Assembly: GCF_012911975.1 (NCBI RefSeq)
Contig: NZ_SMDQ01000025.1
Coordinates: 1 to 64,000, forward strand
Reading direction: 5' to 3'
Origin: Nodosilinea sp. P-1105
GTDB taxonomy: Bacteria > Cyanobacteriota > Cyanobacteriia > Phormidesmidales > Phormidesmidaceae
DNA: 64,000 nucleotides
Shown here: positions 1 to 10,480 of the stretch, in pieces
How positions within the stretch are numbered: position 1 is the stretch's first letter
Layout: every line of letters begins with the position of its first letter
Program-made: the position numbers and the translations under genes
Notes under the pieces: generated by a model
Told to the model about the DNA's origin: nothing
Database searches by the model: none
What the model saw: only the letters and a program-made list of their open reading frames with translations

Positions 1-224
1 CACCCCTTCCTAGCGTTTCTTTCTCTCTCCACTTCTCGCCCTCAGAGCCTCTTTCCCATGTCTAGGTCGGAAGAGCCGCTTTTTTCACGGCGACTTGGTT
101 TCACAGTTTCCCATTTTGCGGAGGGTTTCGCACCCTGCGTAGAGATTCTTGTGGCAAAAGATCCCAGGGTTTTTCAAAAAACCTGGGATCTGGATCCTCC
201 CAGCCCCTTATTCATCACATCACC

Positions 225-473
225 ATGTCAAACGTCATCCCCCATAGCGAATTCTACGAGCAGCTCCCCTCTGGCGACCTGCCTGGCCCAGCGCCCGCCG
301 ACCCCCGTGAGCCCGTGCGGGTCATACTACTCGGCACCGCCAGCGGCATGGAACTCATTATCGCCCACCTGCACCACATCGGCTTTGCCGAACCCCGCGC
401 CTGGAGCAAACTACAGCTCGCCCCCACCACCAGGCAGCCCATGCGCATTCTCACCAAGTGGATTCGTCGCTGA
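225..473 (+). CDS. Small conserved cyanobacterial-type hypothetical protein (82 aa)
   Basis: ORF; C-terminal part (REPVRVILLG...LHHIGFAEPRAW) resembles the protein at 18117-18419. Confidence 0.55.
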   Translation: MSNVIPHSEFYEQLPSGDLPGPAPADPREPVRVILLGTASGMELIIAHLHHIGFAEPRAWSKLQLAPTTRQPMRILTKWIRR

Positions 474-1175
474 GCCTACACACGCCCTCTACAGGTTGAT
501 CAGTCCCACCCCTCCCTCAGTCCCCACTCAGAACCAGTGGCCGACGGCACAATCGACGCCACCTCCACATCGGGCACCGTGGCCACCAGGTTTGCAGCGG
601 CTGGAATAGGAAGATTTCGCGGGCATGGTCTCTGGCGGCGCTCCAGGTATTCGCCAGTGCCCGAATCCCCTCGGCGCGGGTGCGACCGTCTTCGATGATG
701 CTGGCGTCGTCGCCCTGGCCCAGGCGGGCGGACGGGATACCAGCCAGCTACCGGCAGCTCTGGAAAGTGCCAAGCAACAATTACTGGAGGCTCTGAGTTA
801 AACAGGGAGTAATCGGTCCTTCATTCGTCGTCAAAAGCCCAAGAACCCTGGAATCTGTACTGGTGTTCCAGGCTCTAGGCACCATCCGCCCAAAATAAAA
901 ATGTCTGACCCCAAAAAGCCCCCTGGAGTCAGACATATTTACCTGTGAGGATACGTTCTTGACAGCGATGAACTATGGCCCAAATGCCCCCAAGTGAACC
1001 ATAGAACCCGTGCTGCCTCTCTCCTCCAGAATTAATCCTATTGTCGCCGGGGATAGGGGCAGCGACGTCGAGGTATCTACTGAATTCAGCCAAACAGCGG
1101 ACAGATTAATCAGGTGGTAATTCCGTAAAATTACCGGTGTGACATGACTAATTCTCGGTGAACTGAACCGATGCT

Positions 1176-1433
1176 CTAAAAGATGGTGAGATCCCACTCG
1201 GCGTCGGTGAACCCCTCGGGACCGACCAGGTCAGCCCGGATGGTTAGGTAGCGATTGCAATAGATCGAAGACTGCTTAAAGCGGGGGTTAGGCTTCCCCA
1301 TCTGAGCATCTTGTTCGGCGTAGGCTTCCAGGTATTCTGGGGCGATCGCCAGAGGCTGTAGCTGGGGCGACTGGGATGGATAAAGGGACATAGGCGTTTG
1401 AGTAGAGCAGGATAATTTTCTCTCCCCAACCAT
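1176..1433 (-). CDS. Hypothetical protein (85 aa)
   Basis: ORF with plausible composition (PEYLEAYAEQDAQMGKPNPRFKQSSIYCNRYLTIRADLVGPEGFTDAEWD); no family recognised. Confidence 0.35.
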   Translation of the reverse strand: MVGERKLSCSTQTPMSLYPSQSPQLQPLAIAPEYLEAYAEQDAQMGKPNPRFKQSSIYCNRYLTIRADLVGPEGFTDAEWDLTIF

Positions 1434-1598
1434 AATCGGCTTTTACCCAAGGCTGGCTCAGCTTTTGAAAGGTTTAATCTCTACGACCGTCTGCCCGCTA
1501 CACACCGGCAAAATCTTACGCCCTTCTGCCTTTAGGTGACTTTATGAAACTTTCTACCAAGTGGTGGGCAATTCCCACCCTACGAGAGCTGCTGCCTT

Positions 1599-1680
1599 CA
1601 TCCTTCTGCCTGCTTCGCACGGACTGCGCCCTACATCCTTCTGCCTGCTTCGCACGGACTGCGCCCTACATCCTTCTGCC
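1599..1680. repeat. Two perfect 35-bp tandem copies plus a partial third (catccttctgcctgcttcgcacggactgcgcccta)
   Basis: Read directly: copies at 1599-1633 and 1634-1668, partial copy 1669-1680. Confidence 0.9.
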
Positions 1681-1707
1681 TTCATCCTTCTGCCTTCAGC
1701 TCTGCCC

Positions 1708-4700
1708 TTACTGCCACTGGTCTAAGTCTTGGCTCCAGGTTTGGGTCAGCTGTAACCACTGGTCGCGGCGACGCTCAAAGTCGGCGGCGATCCAAATCAG
1801 GGCGATGCCAACTAGAATACCGACTATCCACTTAATCAACGGATAGGTGGCATTCAACAGAATCAATTGATGCAGGGCGTTGAGGGTAAACACCAGGGTG
1901 CCAGTGTAGAGAAAGGCTCGGATGCGCAGCCACAGTCCTGCCCCGATAGCCCCTAACCCCATCACCCCCACAGACAGTCCTCCCCAACCGGAGGAAAACA
2001 GAGCAGTCAGTAAAATCAGGGCAGTGGCCAGCACCCTCAGCCAGTGGCGGCTGGAACGCCCCTGTGCCGTTTGCAAGGTCGGTTCTACCTGGGCAACATA
2101 GAGCAGGGCCAACCCCAGGGGCAACACTTGGGCAAGGCTGTCGTCGATCCCCCGGCTGTCAAGCCAGAGCCAAATGGCCCCCACAGCGCAAACGACCGAT
2201 AGATAAGACACCCGCAGGCGATGACTATGCCAGGCCACCCAGCCATAGAACCCCACCAACACCCAGAGGGTGGGGATGTGGCCTAAGCCCCCCGTAAGCC
2301 CAGCGATCGCCAAGGGAGTACCGACCGCCATCACGCGCCAGGGTTTTTGAGGCCAACCCTGGTTGGCCCAGGGCAGCCAATAGAGGGGTACGGCTACCCC
2401 GCAAGCCACCACTCCCCACCAGGGGTCTAGCACCGCCAGGGACGGAAACATCAGACGCACTAGGGTAAACCAGCCCACCAGCTCAGCCAGTCCGGCATAC
2501 ACCCAGGCCTGCTGCAACCCCGCAGCAGGAGTTAGGCGTCCTTGGGCCAGGGCGTAGAGCATCAGCAGGGTGGCGATCGCCACCGCCAGCCATCCCAGGC
2601 TAACGCCGCCAAACCCAGTCAGCACCCCAGCGGCCAACAGCAGCAAGCTGCCCACCAGCCAGTGCATATGGGCCGCCCAAATCAGCTCTAGGGGGGGCAA
2701 TCCCAGGAGAGCCAGCCTGCGGGCTGACACCCGATACACCGCCATAATCAATGCGGCGACCCCTGCCAGCACAATCAGTCCATCCGCTGCGGCTCCTCCA
2801 GGGGCGCGCAGCATGGGGTACAGTACCAGCTCAAACCAACCTACCGATAGCCCCCCCAGGGCTAGCCAGCGCCACAGCGGTTGGGGTCGCCGCCGGCCCA
2901 GGTCTAGCAACAGCAGGGAGGCCACCACCACCAGCCAGCCAGTCCAGGGGGTACTGGTATAGAGCCGTAGGAGTAGGGCCAGCCCCCCGTAACCCAGGGT
3001 CAACCGCTCACAGGCCAAGCCCAGGTCAGGCCGCCGCCGCTGGAGTTGGATACTCAAGAGTAAGGCGCTTGCTCCTAGCCCCAGGGTGGGTACCGCCAGC
3101 GCCACCGCTGTGGTGTGGTGCCAGGCTAACCCTTCCGCCAGCAGTAATTGGATACCCCAGCCAGCCAGGTAAACTGCCACGGGGCGAATCTGCCCCCCAT
3201 AGCGCCCCCCCAGCACCAGCAACCAGGCCCCCAGAGATAGCACCACCATCGGCAGCGGCGATCGCCAGCCCCCGTAGGTGCCGCCAACCACAATTGTCAT
3301 GGCCCATAGCCAGCCCAGAGTCAACCCATGGCCCCAGTGGTCACTGGCCCGGCGGTAGTCATCCGCCAAAGAGCCCGCTGGCCCAACCCTAGAGAGCATC
3401 CGCCAGGCTAACCACAGGGCCGCTATCAACCCGACCATCACCAGGCTCCAGTCGGCTCCATGGCGCGGAAAGCCCGGTAGCCAGTCGGCCACAAAGCTAA
3501 TGACGGCTCCCAGAGCCATCCCCAGGGTGAGGGCTGGAATCCGTCGTTGACGGTAGTAAACACTGTTGACCCCAGTCAAGCCAGTGGCGGCGACCAGCCC
3601 CCCAAGGCGAGTCCAGGGTAGACCCAGGGTAAGGGGTAGGGCCAGGCCAGTGGCCAACAGGCTCAGGGGATAGTGGCCCAGCAGGGTGAAGACCACTGGA
3701 ATCACCAATCCCAGCCAGCTGAGGTCTGACTGCCAGCCCCGCTCGATCAAGTGCGCCCCGAGCAGGGTATAGGCCAGAGCCGATAGCCCTAGACCGTACC
3801 ACCAGGCCCCTTTCCCCCATAACCTGGGTAAGGCCCGGCTCAGCCCCAGGGCCAGCACCGCCAGGGCCACCATCACCATCATCCAGCGCTCTAGGGGAAG
3901 CCGGGGCCAGCGCTGGTCCAGGGCCACGATCACCGTCAGCAACCCCAGGCCATAGGTGGTGAGAATCCGCCCCAGGGCCAGGGGGGAACGGCGTAGGGTG
4001 GCCACCAGAGCGGTGATGGTAGACGCGATCAGGTTGATCACCAGCACGGGGCCATTGGCCAGGCTAATCAGCGTCAGTAGGGCGTTAGTTCCGAGAGCCA
4101 TACCGTCACTGAAGCGTCCTAAGGTTGGCTGCCCCCGCCGCAGATATCGATCGGCCACCGCTACCGCAAGGATCACATAGGGAAATAGGGATAAGCCCAG
4201 TAGTACCTCGTGGCTACCGGTGATGTTGAAGAGGGTCGCCAGCGATCGCAGCCAACCCTGGCGTATGGCGTAGGGCACCAGTTGCCAGCCCACAAAGGCC
4301 AACTGCACGGCAATGCTGTAGGCCACCAGCAGGTCTCGTCGTTTGCCCCATTGCCCCAGGGCTTGCAGCCGTAGGCCTAAGCCCAGTAGGCTGATCGCAA
4401 AGGCTTGGGGATAATTGGTCGCCCCAATCGCCAAGAGCCACCCCCCCAGCAGCAGCCCCCGACCAATGGCGATCGCCCAGCGATCGCTAGTCCGGGCCAT
4501 GGTTTGGAGGTTAGCCTCTGTGGCTAGATCGGTGGAAGTGCTGGAGGAATCCAGGGCCAGTTGTCGCTGACCCAGGTAAACCCAGGTGGCACCATAGAGC
4601 CCAAAGGCCAGGCTAAACTGTCCCAGTTGGTTGGCGTTGGTGATCGCCAAGGCCCTGACCAGCAACAACCCCAGGGCAAAAATCACCGTCAGCTGAGACC

Positions 4701-5580
4701 AACGCCCCGACTGAGAACGCTGCCTCTGACCATAGATCGTAATCGCCGCGCTACCCAGGGCACCGCCATAGACCGCCGCTATGGACATCCAGCTTAAGCC
4801 CCAGCCGCTCTGTAAGTAGGCCAGCCCCAGCAGGTTGATCTGGTCATGGCCAGGGCTTTGCCGCTGGCGGAACACTTGCAACGCCACCCAGGTGAGCAAT
4901 CCAGCCGCCATAGTGCCGATCAACCAGCCACCGCCAGCAGACCATACCCCCAACCCATCCATGGCCCAAAAGTTTAAGGGCAAGAGCAGCAGGGTAATCA
5001 TCTGCAAGGTTTTGGCCGTCAGTTGTAGTTGAGAGTTGCGACCGCACCAGAGCCCGGCCCCCCAAAACAAGAGGGTATAGGCCAACAGCACCAGGTACTG
5101 GCCAATGGCATTAAACCGAACCCACTGGGTCGCGGCTAGCACCGCTGAAGACAGCACCACCAAAAATACCCCCAACCCCAGTAACCACACCACACTCAGT
5201 TCGCTCATCAGGCGGCGGGTCCAGCGGTTAACTGGAGACGGGGGAGCCGGGGTTGATTCGGCGGCAGCTGGGGCCGGGGTGGGTGCAGTGAATGGGGCCG
5301 ATGATGGGGCCGATGATCGAGGGGGCAGGCGAAGCTGGGGCCGGGGCGATCGCGGTCGGGACGTATCGGGAGGGAGAAAGTCGGTAATCGGCGGGGTCGA
5401 CGATGCCGCCGCCGCTGGCAGTACCACGGCACAGGTGAGGTGGTCTTGGCTCAGCCTGCGCACTTGAGCATCACTGATTAACCCCAAGGCCAGCCAAGCA
5501 TCGAGCCCTGCTAACAATTCGGGCTGATCAGAGGACAGATCGAGCTGTAATCGAATTAGGGACTCTCGATCGTCAGCCAT
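1708..5580 (-). CDS. Very large polytopic membrane protein (1290 aa), DUF2157-like N-terminus
   Basis: Single long ORF with many hydrophobic segments; soluble N-terminus followed by a Pro-rich linker. Confidence 0.75.
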   Translation of the reverse strand: MADDRESLIRLQLDLSSDQPELLAGLDAWLALGLISDAQVRRLSQDHLTCAVVLPAAAASSTPPITDFLPPDTSRPRSPRPQLRLPPRSSAPSSAPFTAPTPAPAAAESTPAPPSPVNRWTRRLMSELSVVWLLGLGVFLVVLSSAVLAATQWVRFNAIGQYLVLLAYTLLFWGAGLWCGRNSQLQLTAKTLQMITLLLLPLNFWAMDGLGVWSAGGGWLIGTMAAGLLTWVALQVFRQRQSPGHDQINLLGLAYLQSGWGLSWMSIAAVYGGALGSAAITIYGQRQRSQSGRWSQLTVIFALGLLLVRALAITNANQLGQFSLAFGLYGATWVYLGQRQLALDSSSTSTDLATEANLQTMARTSDRWAIAIGRGLLLGGWLLAIGATNYPQAFAISLLGLGLRLQALGQWGKRRDLLVAYSIAVQLAFVGWQLVPYAIRQGWLRSLATLFNITGSHEVLLGLSLFPYVILAVAVADRYLRRGQPTLGRFSDGMALGTNALLTLISLANGPVLVINLIASTITALVATLRRSPLALGRILTTYGLGLLTVIVALDQRWPRLPLERWMMVMVALAVLALGLSRALPRLWGKGAWWYGLGLSALAYTLLGAHLIERGWQSDLSWLGLVIPVVFTLLGHYPLSLLATGLALPLTLGLPWTRLGGLVAATGLTGVNSVYYRQRRIPALTLGMALGAVISFVADWLPGFPRHGADWSLVMVGLIAALWLAWRMLSRVGPAGSLADDYRRASDHWGHGLTLGWLWAMTIVVGGTYGGWRSPLPMVVLSLGAWLLVLGGRYGGQIRPVAVYLAGWGIQLLLAEGLAWHHTTAVALAVPTLGLGASALLLSIQLQRRRPDLGLACERLTLGYGGLALLLRLYTSTPWTGWLVVVASLLLLDLGRRRPQPLWRWLALGGLSVGWFELVLYPMLRAPGGAAADGLIVLAGVAALIMAVYRVSARRLALLGLPPLELIWAAHMHWLVGSLLLLAAGVLTGFGGVSLGWLAVAIATLLMLYALAQGRLTPAAGLQQAWVYAGLAELVGWFTLVRLMFPSLAVLDPWWGVVACGVAVPLYWLPWANQGWPQKPWRVMAVGTPLAIAGLTGGLGHIPTLWVLVGFYGWVAWHSHRLRVSYLSVVCAVGAIWLWLDSRGIDDSLAQVLPLGLALLYVAQVEPTLQTAQGRSSRHWLRVLATALILLTALFSSGWGGLSVGVMGLGAIGAGLWLRIRAFLYTGTLVFTLNALHQLILLNATYPLIKWIVGILVGIALIWIAADFERRRDQWLQLTQTWSQDLDQWQ

Positions 5581-5678
5581 AGTCTGCCTGTTAGGGAATC
5601 TTTCAAATTATGAGACCTGAAGCCGATCCTGGACCCGCCGGGCTGAAATTCTTAACTTGACTCGACGGGATAGATATA

Positions 5679-5700
5679 CCAAGTCCAGATCTGGACTTGG
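5679..5700. promoter_or_regulatory. Perfect 22-bp palindrome ccaagtccagatctggacttgg in the divergent phnD / membrane protein intergenic region
   Basis: Reverse complement is identical to itself; lies between start codons at 5580 (-) and 5839 (+). Confidence 0.6.
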
Positions 5701-5838
5701 ATTTGGTTTAGATCGACGCATTTGGGTCCAAGACTATATTTGCCTTAAAGCAGAATTAAGGTGAAATTGACCTCAGCTTAAATCGAGGCCGGTAGGGTTG
5801 TGAAGAAATCGTAATGACTCTCTACCCAAGCTGGAACG

Positions 5839-6894
5839 ATGTTTAAGTTCAGTTGGCGCAAGCTATCTCTCTATGTTTCTTTGCTGGCGATTACGACCTT
5901 TGCCGTAGCCTGTGCCTCAGACGGGCCAGACATGGCGGCAGGTGATGCCACGGCCAATGGCGATGCCCCCGCCGCCGAGGTGGAATGCAGCCGTCCCGAC
6001 ACCATGGACGAGCGCTTCTGTGATGAAGATGGCGACCTGATTGCCGACCCGCCTACGGATCCCTCAGAGTTCGTGAACCCTGACACCCTGGTGTTCGCCT
6101 ACACCCCGGTGGAAGACCCGGCGGTTTACGAAGATGTGTGGGCCGAGTTCATCGAGCACATGGAAGACGTCACCGGCAAAAACGTAGAGTTCTTTGCCGT
6201 GGATTCCAACGCGGCTCAGTATGAAGCTTTGCGGGCAGGGCGACTCCATGTGGCTGGGGTGAACACGGGCGGTGTGCCCTACGCCGTCAACCTGGCAGGC
6301 TTCCGTCCCTTCGCCATCATGGCGGCAGAAGACGGCAGCTTTGGCTATGAGATGGAAATCATCACCCAGGTCGATAGCGATATCGACAGCCTAGAAGACC
6401 TCGAAGGGCGCCAACTGGCCTTCACGTCTCCCACCTCCAACTCTGGCTTCCAGGCTCCTTCAGCCCTGCTGGAAGGCGAGACCGGACTGATTGCCGATCA
6501 AGACTTTGAAACCGCCTTCTCCGGTGCCCACGACAACTCCATCCTGGGGGTGCAGAACGGGGACTATGAAGCGGCTGCGATCGCAAACTCAGTCAAAAAC
6601 CGGATGTGTGCCCGGGGTGCTGCCGACTGCGATGCCCTTAAAGTGGTCTACACCTCTGAGACCTTCCCTACCACCGGCTACGGCTACGTCTACAACCTTG
6701 ACCCGGAGCTAGCTGAACTGGTTAAAGAAGCCTTCTTTACCTTTGACTGGAGCGGCACCGGCCTAGAGGAAGAGTTCGGCGGTGATGAAGAGGAGCCTGG
6801 GGAAGCCCAGTTCATGGAAATCACCTACGAAGAATACTGGCAGGTGATTCGCGAAATCAACGACATCCAGGGCGTTGAATACACCCTGAACTAG
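5839..6894 (+). CDS. phnD: Phosphate/phosphite/phosphonate ABC transporter substrate-binding lipoprotein
   Basis: Lipoprotein-like signal (AVACAS); PhnD-like [12 protein letters not shown]...[24 protein letters not shown]; followed by phnC/phnE. Confidence 0.9.
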   Translation: MFKFSWRKLSLYVSLLAITTFAVACASDGPDMAAGDATANGDAPAAEVECSRPDTMDERFCDEDGDLIADPPTDPSEFVNPDTLVFAYTPVEDPAVYEDVWAEFIEHMEDVTGKNVEFFAVDSNAAQYEALRAGRLHVAGVNTGGVPYAVNLAGFRPFAIMAAEDGSFGYEMEIITQVDSDIDSLEDLEGRQLAFTSPTSNSGFQAPSALLEGETGLIADQDFETAFSGAHDNSILGVQNGDYEAAAIANSVKNRMCARGAADCDALKVVYTSETFPTTGYGYVYNLDPELAELVKEAFFTFDWSGTGLEEEFGGDEEEPGEAQFMEITYEEYWQVIREINDIQGVEYTLN

Positions 6895-6910
6895 CCTCCT
6901 CCAGGAGTAT

Positions 6911-6942
6911 GGGCAGCCCTAACTTAGGGCTGCCCATTGTTT
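6911..6942 (+). terminator. Hairpin plus T-rich tail between phnD and phnC (terminator or attenuator)
   Basis: gggcagccct-aactt-agggctgccc followed by attgtttttgt. Confidence 0.75.
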
Positions 6943-7031
6943 TTGTATCGGTTCTATTAGCGGGTTTTGTGCCTAACGAGTTTCGGCCCACTGCCTTTGG
7001 TTACGCCCTTGCTGTCACCCCACTGTGTCCC

Positions 7032-7844
7032 ATGCTCCGTATTCAGTCCCTCACCAAACGTTATCCCACTGGGGATATTGCCCTGCAATCGGTCAACCTA
7101 GACGTGCCTGACGGTCAGGTTATGGCCCTGATTGGCCCGTCTGGCGCGGGTAAAAGTACCCTAATTCGCTGCATCAACCGTTTGGTTGAGCCCACCAGCG
7201 GCCAAATTTACCTGAACGAATTAGAGCTAACTCGTCTGGGGTCGGCCCAACTGCGGCGAGCCCGGCGACGAATGGCCATGATCTTTCAGGAATATGCCCT
7301 GGTTGAGCGGCTGACCGTAATGGAAAATGTGCTGTCGGGGCAGCTCGGCTACGTCAATTTTTGGCAAAGCTGGTTCCGTAAGTTTCCCCAGGGCACCGTG
7401 GACGAAGCCTTTCGGCTGCTAGAGCGGGTGGGTCTAGGTCAGTTCCCCGACAAGCGAGCCGACGCCCTCTCCGGCGGTCAGCGGCAGCGGGTGGGCATTG
7501 CCCGGGCCCTATTGCAAAATCCCAATATTCTGCTGGTGGACGAGCCCACGGCCAGCCTCGATCCCAAAACCGCTCGCCAAATCATGCGGCTAATCTGCGA
7601 GTTAGCCCAAGAGCGGGGTCTCTCCGTCATCGTCAACATTCACGATGTGCCCTTGGCCCAGCAGTTTTCCCAGCGGATTGTCGGCCTGCAGGCAGGGGAA
7701 ATTGTCTATGACGGCCCCCCCAGTGGCCTGACCGAGCGGGCCCTGACCCAAATCTATGGGGAAGAAGACTGGAATCCTGAGCGCGAGTCAGAAGCGGATG
7801 AGTCCCCGGCGTTGGCGGGCACTGCCGGGGAGCGCCAGTCATGA
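7032..7844 (+). CDS. phnC: Phosphonate ABC transporter ATP-binding protein
   Basis: Walker [10 protein letters not shown], signature [15 protein letters not shown], Walker B ILLVDEP; start set at MLRIQSL within ORF 6909. Confidence 0.92.
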   Translation: MLRIQSLTKRYPTGDIALQSVNLDVPDGQVMALIGPSGAGKSTLIRCINRLVEPTSGQIYLNELELTRLGSAQLRRARRRMAMIFQEYALVERLTVMENVLSGQLGYVNFWQSWFRKFPQGTVDEAFRLLERVGLGQFPDKRADALSGGQRQRVGIARALLQNPNILLVDEPTASLDPKTARQIMRLICELAQERGLSVIVNIHDVPLAQQFSQRIVGLQAGEIVYDGPPSGLTERALTQIYGEEDWNPERESEADESPALAGTAGERQS

Positions 7845-8647
7845 CTCAAACTACCCTGCCTGGGCGGCAGTGGTCGCCCCCGAACTTGATTGAAAACCCC
7901 TGGATCCGCTGGGGTTTGCTGATTGGCGGCATCATCTACCTGGTGCTGGCGTTACTCTCTGTGGACGTGAACCCGGGACGGATTGCCCGGGGCATGGAGC
8001 GGGGAGGGCAGATTTTGGTGGGTTTCGTGCAGCCTGATTTTTTCAGCCGCCGCGACAACATCATCAGTGGTCTGATCGAAAGTTTAGTGATGACGGTGGT
8101 GGCAACAGCCATTGGTGTGGTGATTTCGGTGCCCATTGGCATTGGCGGTGCCCGCAACTTGGTGCCCCTACCGGTTTATTTGGTCTGCCGCCTGGTGATC
8201 GCTCTGTCTCGCACCTTTCAGGAGGTGATCATCGCCATTTTGTTTGTGGTGATGCTGGGGTTTGGGCCGCTGGCCGGGGTGATGACCCTGGTGTTTGGCA
8301 GCGTCGGGTTTGTCTCGAAGCTACTGGCAGAAAATATCGAGGAAATCGACGCGGCCCAGGTGGAGGCGATTCGCGCCACCGGGGCGTCCTGGATGCAGAT
8401 GTTGACCTATGGTGTGCTGCCCCAGGTGCTGCCTCGGCTGGTGGGGCTATCGCTTTACCGGTTTGACATCAACCTGCGGGAGTCGGCGGTGATTGGCATT
8501 GTCGGGGCTGGGGGGATTGGGGCCACCCTGAATACGTCGATCCAGCGATACGAGTACAACACGGCGTCAGCAATTTTGCTGCTGATTATTGCCCTGGTGA
8601 TGGCGACGGAATTGGTGTCTAGTGCGGTTCGGCAGAGGTTGCAGTAA
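7841..8647 (+). CDS. phnE: Phosphonate ABC transporter permease
   Basis: Permease EAA-type loop ([28 protein letters not shown]); ATGA overlap with phnC. Confidence 0.92.
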   Translation: MTQTTLPGRQWSPPNLIENPWIRWGLLIGGIIYLVLALLSVDVNPGRIARGMERGGQILVGFVQPDFFSRRDNIISGLIESLVMTVVATAIGVVISVPIGIGGARNLVPLPVYLVCRLVIALSRTFQEVIIAILFVVMLGFGPLAGVMTLVFGSVGFVSKLLAENIEEIDAAQVEAIRATGASWMQMLTYGVLPQVLPRLVGLSLYRFDINLRESAVIGIVGAGGIGATLNTSIQRYEYNTASAILLLIIALVMATELVSSAVRQRLQ

Positions 8648-9459
8648 TGCCTGTTTTAGAGAAAGGCAGTGAGAAAGTCTGGCAAAAGCGCGATCGCACC
8701 CAGGCACTCTTGAGCTGGCTGGGTTGGCTGGTGGGGGCGGCGGTGGTGCTGTTCTGCTGGCAGATCATTGCCGACAATACCAACTGGAGCTTTGTAGCCG
8801 ATGCCCCGGAGCAGGCCAGCCATATGATCGCCCGGGGGATTCCGCCCAACTGGGGCTATCTCAACACCCTGTGGCAGCCCCTGTGGGATACCCTCAATAT
8901 CGCGACATTGGGAACCTTGCTGGGGGTTGCTGTGGCCATCCCTACGGCTTTTTTGGCAGCCCGAAATACAACGCCCCACCCCATCGTCCGCTACATTGCC
9001 CTGTTGGTGATTGTCGGCTCTCGTTCCGTCAACTCCCTGATCTGGGCGCTGCTGCTGGTAGTGGTGCTGGGGCCAGGGGTGCTAGCCGGAATTCTAGCCA
9101 TTGGCCTGCGCTCCATTGGCTTTACCGGCAAGCTGTTCTACGAAGCGATTGAAGAAATCGACCCTAACCCGGTGGAGGCAGTGGCCGCCACCGGAGCTAG
9201 CGCCGCCCAGGTGCTGAGCTACGGCTTTTGGCCCCAGGTGATGCCCAGCATTTTTGGCGTCAGCGTCTATCGTTGGGACATCAACATCCGCGAGTCCACC
9301 GTGGTGGGTCTGGTGGGGGCCGGGGGCATCGGCATCCAGCTCCAGGCGTCGATTAACATCCTGCGCTGGAGCCAGGTCAGCATGATTTTGCTGGTGGTGT
9401 TTTTGACGGTGTTCGTTAGCGAGTGGATTTCGGCTAGCGTTCGGCGTTTGCTGATTTGA
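8647..9459 (+). CDS. phnE: Phosphonate ABC transporter permease, second copy
   Basis: Permease loop (EAVAATGASAAQVLSYGFWPQVMPSIFGVSVYRWDINIRESTVVGLVGAGGIG); 1-nt overlap with previous gene. Confidence 0.92.
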   Translation: MPVLEKGSEKVWQKRDRTQALLSWLGWLVGAAVVLFCWQIIADNTNWSFVADAPEQASHMIARGIPPNWGYLNTLWQPLWDTLNIATLGTLLGVAVAIPTAFLAARNTTPHPIVRYIALLVIVGSRSVNSLIWALLLVVVLGPGVLAGILAIGLRSIGFTGKLFYEAIEEIDPNPVEAVAATGASAAQVLSYGFWPQVMPSIFGVSVYRWDINIRESTVVGLVGAGGIGIQLQASINILRWSQVSMILLVVFLTVFVSEWISASVRRLLI

Positions 9460-9467
9460 CTTGGGTT

Positions 9468-10334
9468 CTACGGCTGAAAATCAGTTTCATTGATCAACGC
9501 TAGGGCCGTGCGCCAGACGCGATATCCTTCCTGATTCAGGTGCAGGCCATCGGTGGATAGATCCGGGCGCAGGTAGCCGTCCCCATCGGCAAACAGGGGA
9601 TAGAGGTCCAAAAATTCCACCCCCATTTCCACCGCCAACAATCTCAATTGTTGATTAATCGCCTGGATCTGCCCAGGGGGAATATCCGCTAGGCGATCGC
9701 GCCCTTCCCAGCTAGCGCGCGCTCCGCCGTGGGGCAAGACAGATTGCACTACGATCCGCAGCTCAGGATGGGCCTGCTGCAAGTCGCCAACGATACGACG
9801 AATGTTGTAAACCAGATCAGCGTCAGATCCACCCCAGATCAAGTCATTAATGCCCACCATAATAAAGGCGGCCTCTAGGGTATTGTTGTCGAGTAGGTGA
9901 ATGCGGTTGCGCAGACCGCTGGAATTTTCCCCCGAAATTGCCTGGTTGAGCCAGGTTTTGCGCCCCGGCAGCATCTCTGGGGGGAACCACAGGGTTAATG
10001 AATCCCCCAGCAGCACCGTTTGGCGCGGAGCATTGATCGCCTCAGCCGCCTCGGCTTCCGCTTGCAGTAGGGCCACCCATTGCTGGTAGTCCAGGGTATG
10101 GCGCTGGCCCAGTTCAGGTGCAACGGTGGTGGTGCTCCCATCTAGATCTGAAGCAAAGGCATTGGACTGAGACAACACCGTCTGGGAGCTGAGGCTAAGC
10201 TGCCGCAGGGTGACCAACACCGTAACGAACAACAGGCCATTTAAAACCAGCGACAGCAGTGCCCAGGGGGGGACTCCCTGGAAATAGCGGATCGCTTTGC
10301 GGAGCTGTGGATGGTGCTGAAGCGGTGGTGCCAC
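9468..10334 (-). CDS. SGNH/GDSL-type hydrolase with N-terminal TM anchor
   Basis: VLLGDSLTLW, MVGINDLIWGG and DGLHLNQEGY blocks. Confidence 0.88.
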   Translation of the reverse strand: MAPPLQHHPQLRKAIRYFQGVPPWALLSLVLNGLLFVTVLVTLRQLSLSSQTVLSQSNAFASDLDGSTTTVAPELGQRHTLDYQQWVALLQAEAEAAEAINAPRQTVLLGDSLTLWFPPEMLPGRKTWLNQAISGENSSGLRNRIHLLDNNTLEAAFIMVGINDLIWGGSDADLVYNIRRIVGDLQQAHPELRIVVQSVLPHGGARASWEGRDRLADIPPGQIQAINQQLRLLAVEMGVEFLDLYPLFADGDGYLRPDLSTDGLHLNQEGYRVWRTALALINETDFQP

Positions 10335-10480
10335 AGTGTTAAGTGCCTAGTGAAATACCTACAAACCTAAAACTAAGCGAGCCGACCCTGATTGGCTGTT
10401 TGCCCCATAAGCCCCATTGGAACAAATTGTAGATAGTTTTTTGGGGGGAGACCACCCGTCTGCAATATTACTTCTGAGCA

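Noticed and set aside
1599-1680. Tandem repeats considered as CRISPR
   Set aside because: Copies are directly adjacent with no spacers; matches cyanobacterial low-complexity intergenic repeats.
2751-3392. 213-aa (+) ORF inside the large membrane protein gene
   Set aside because: Pro/Arg-rich off-frame translation opposite a confident 1290-aa gene.
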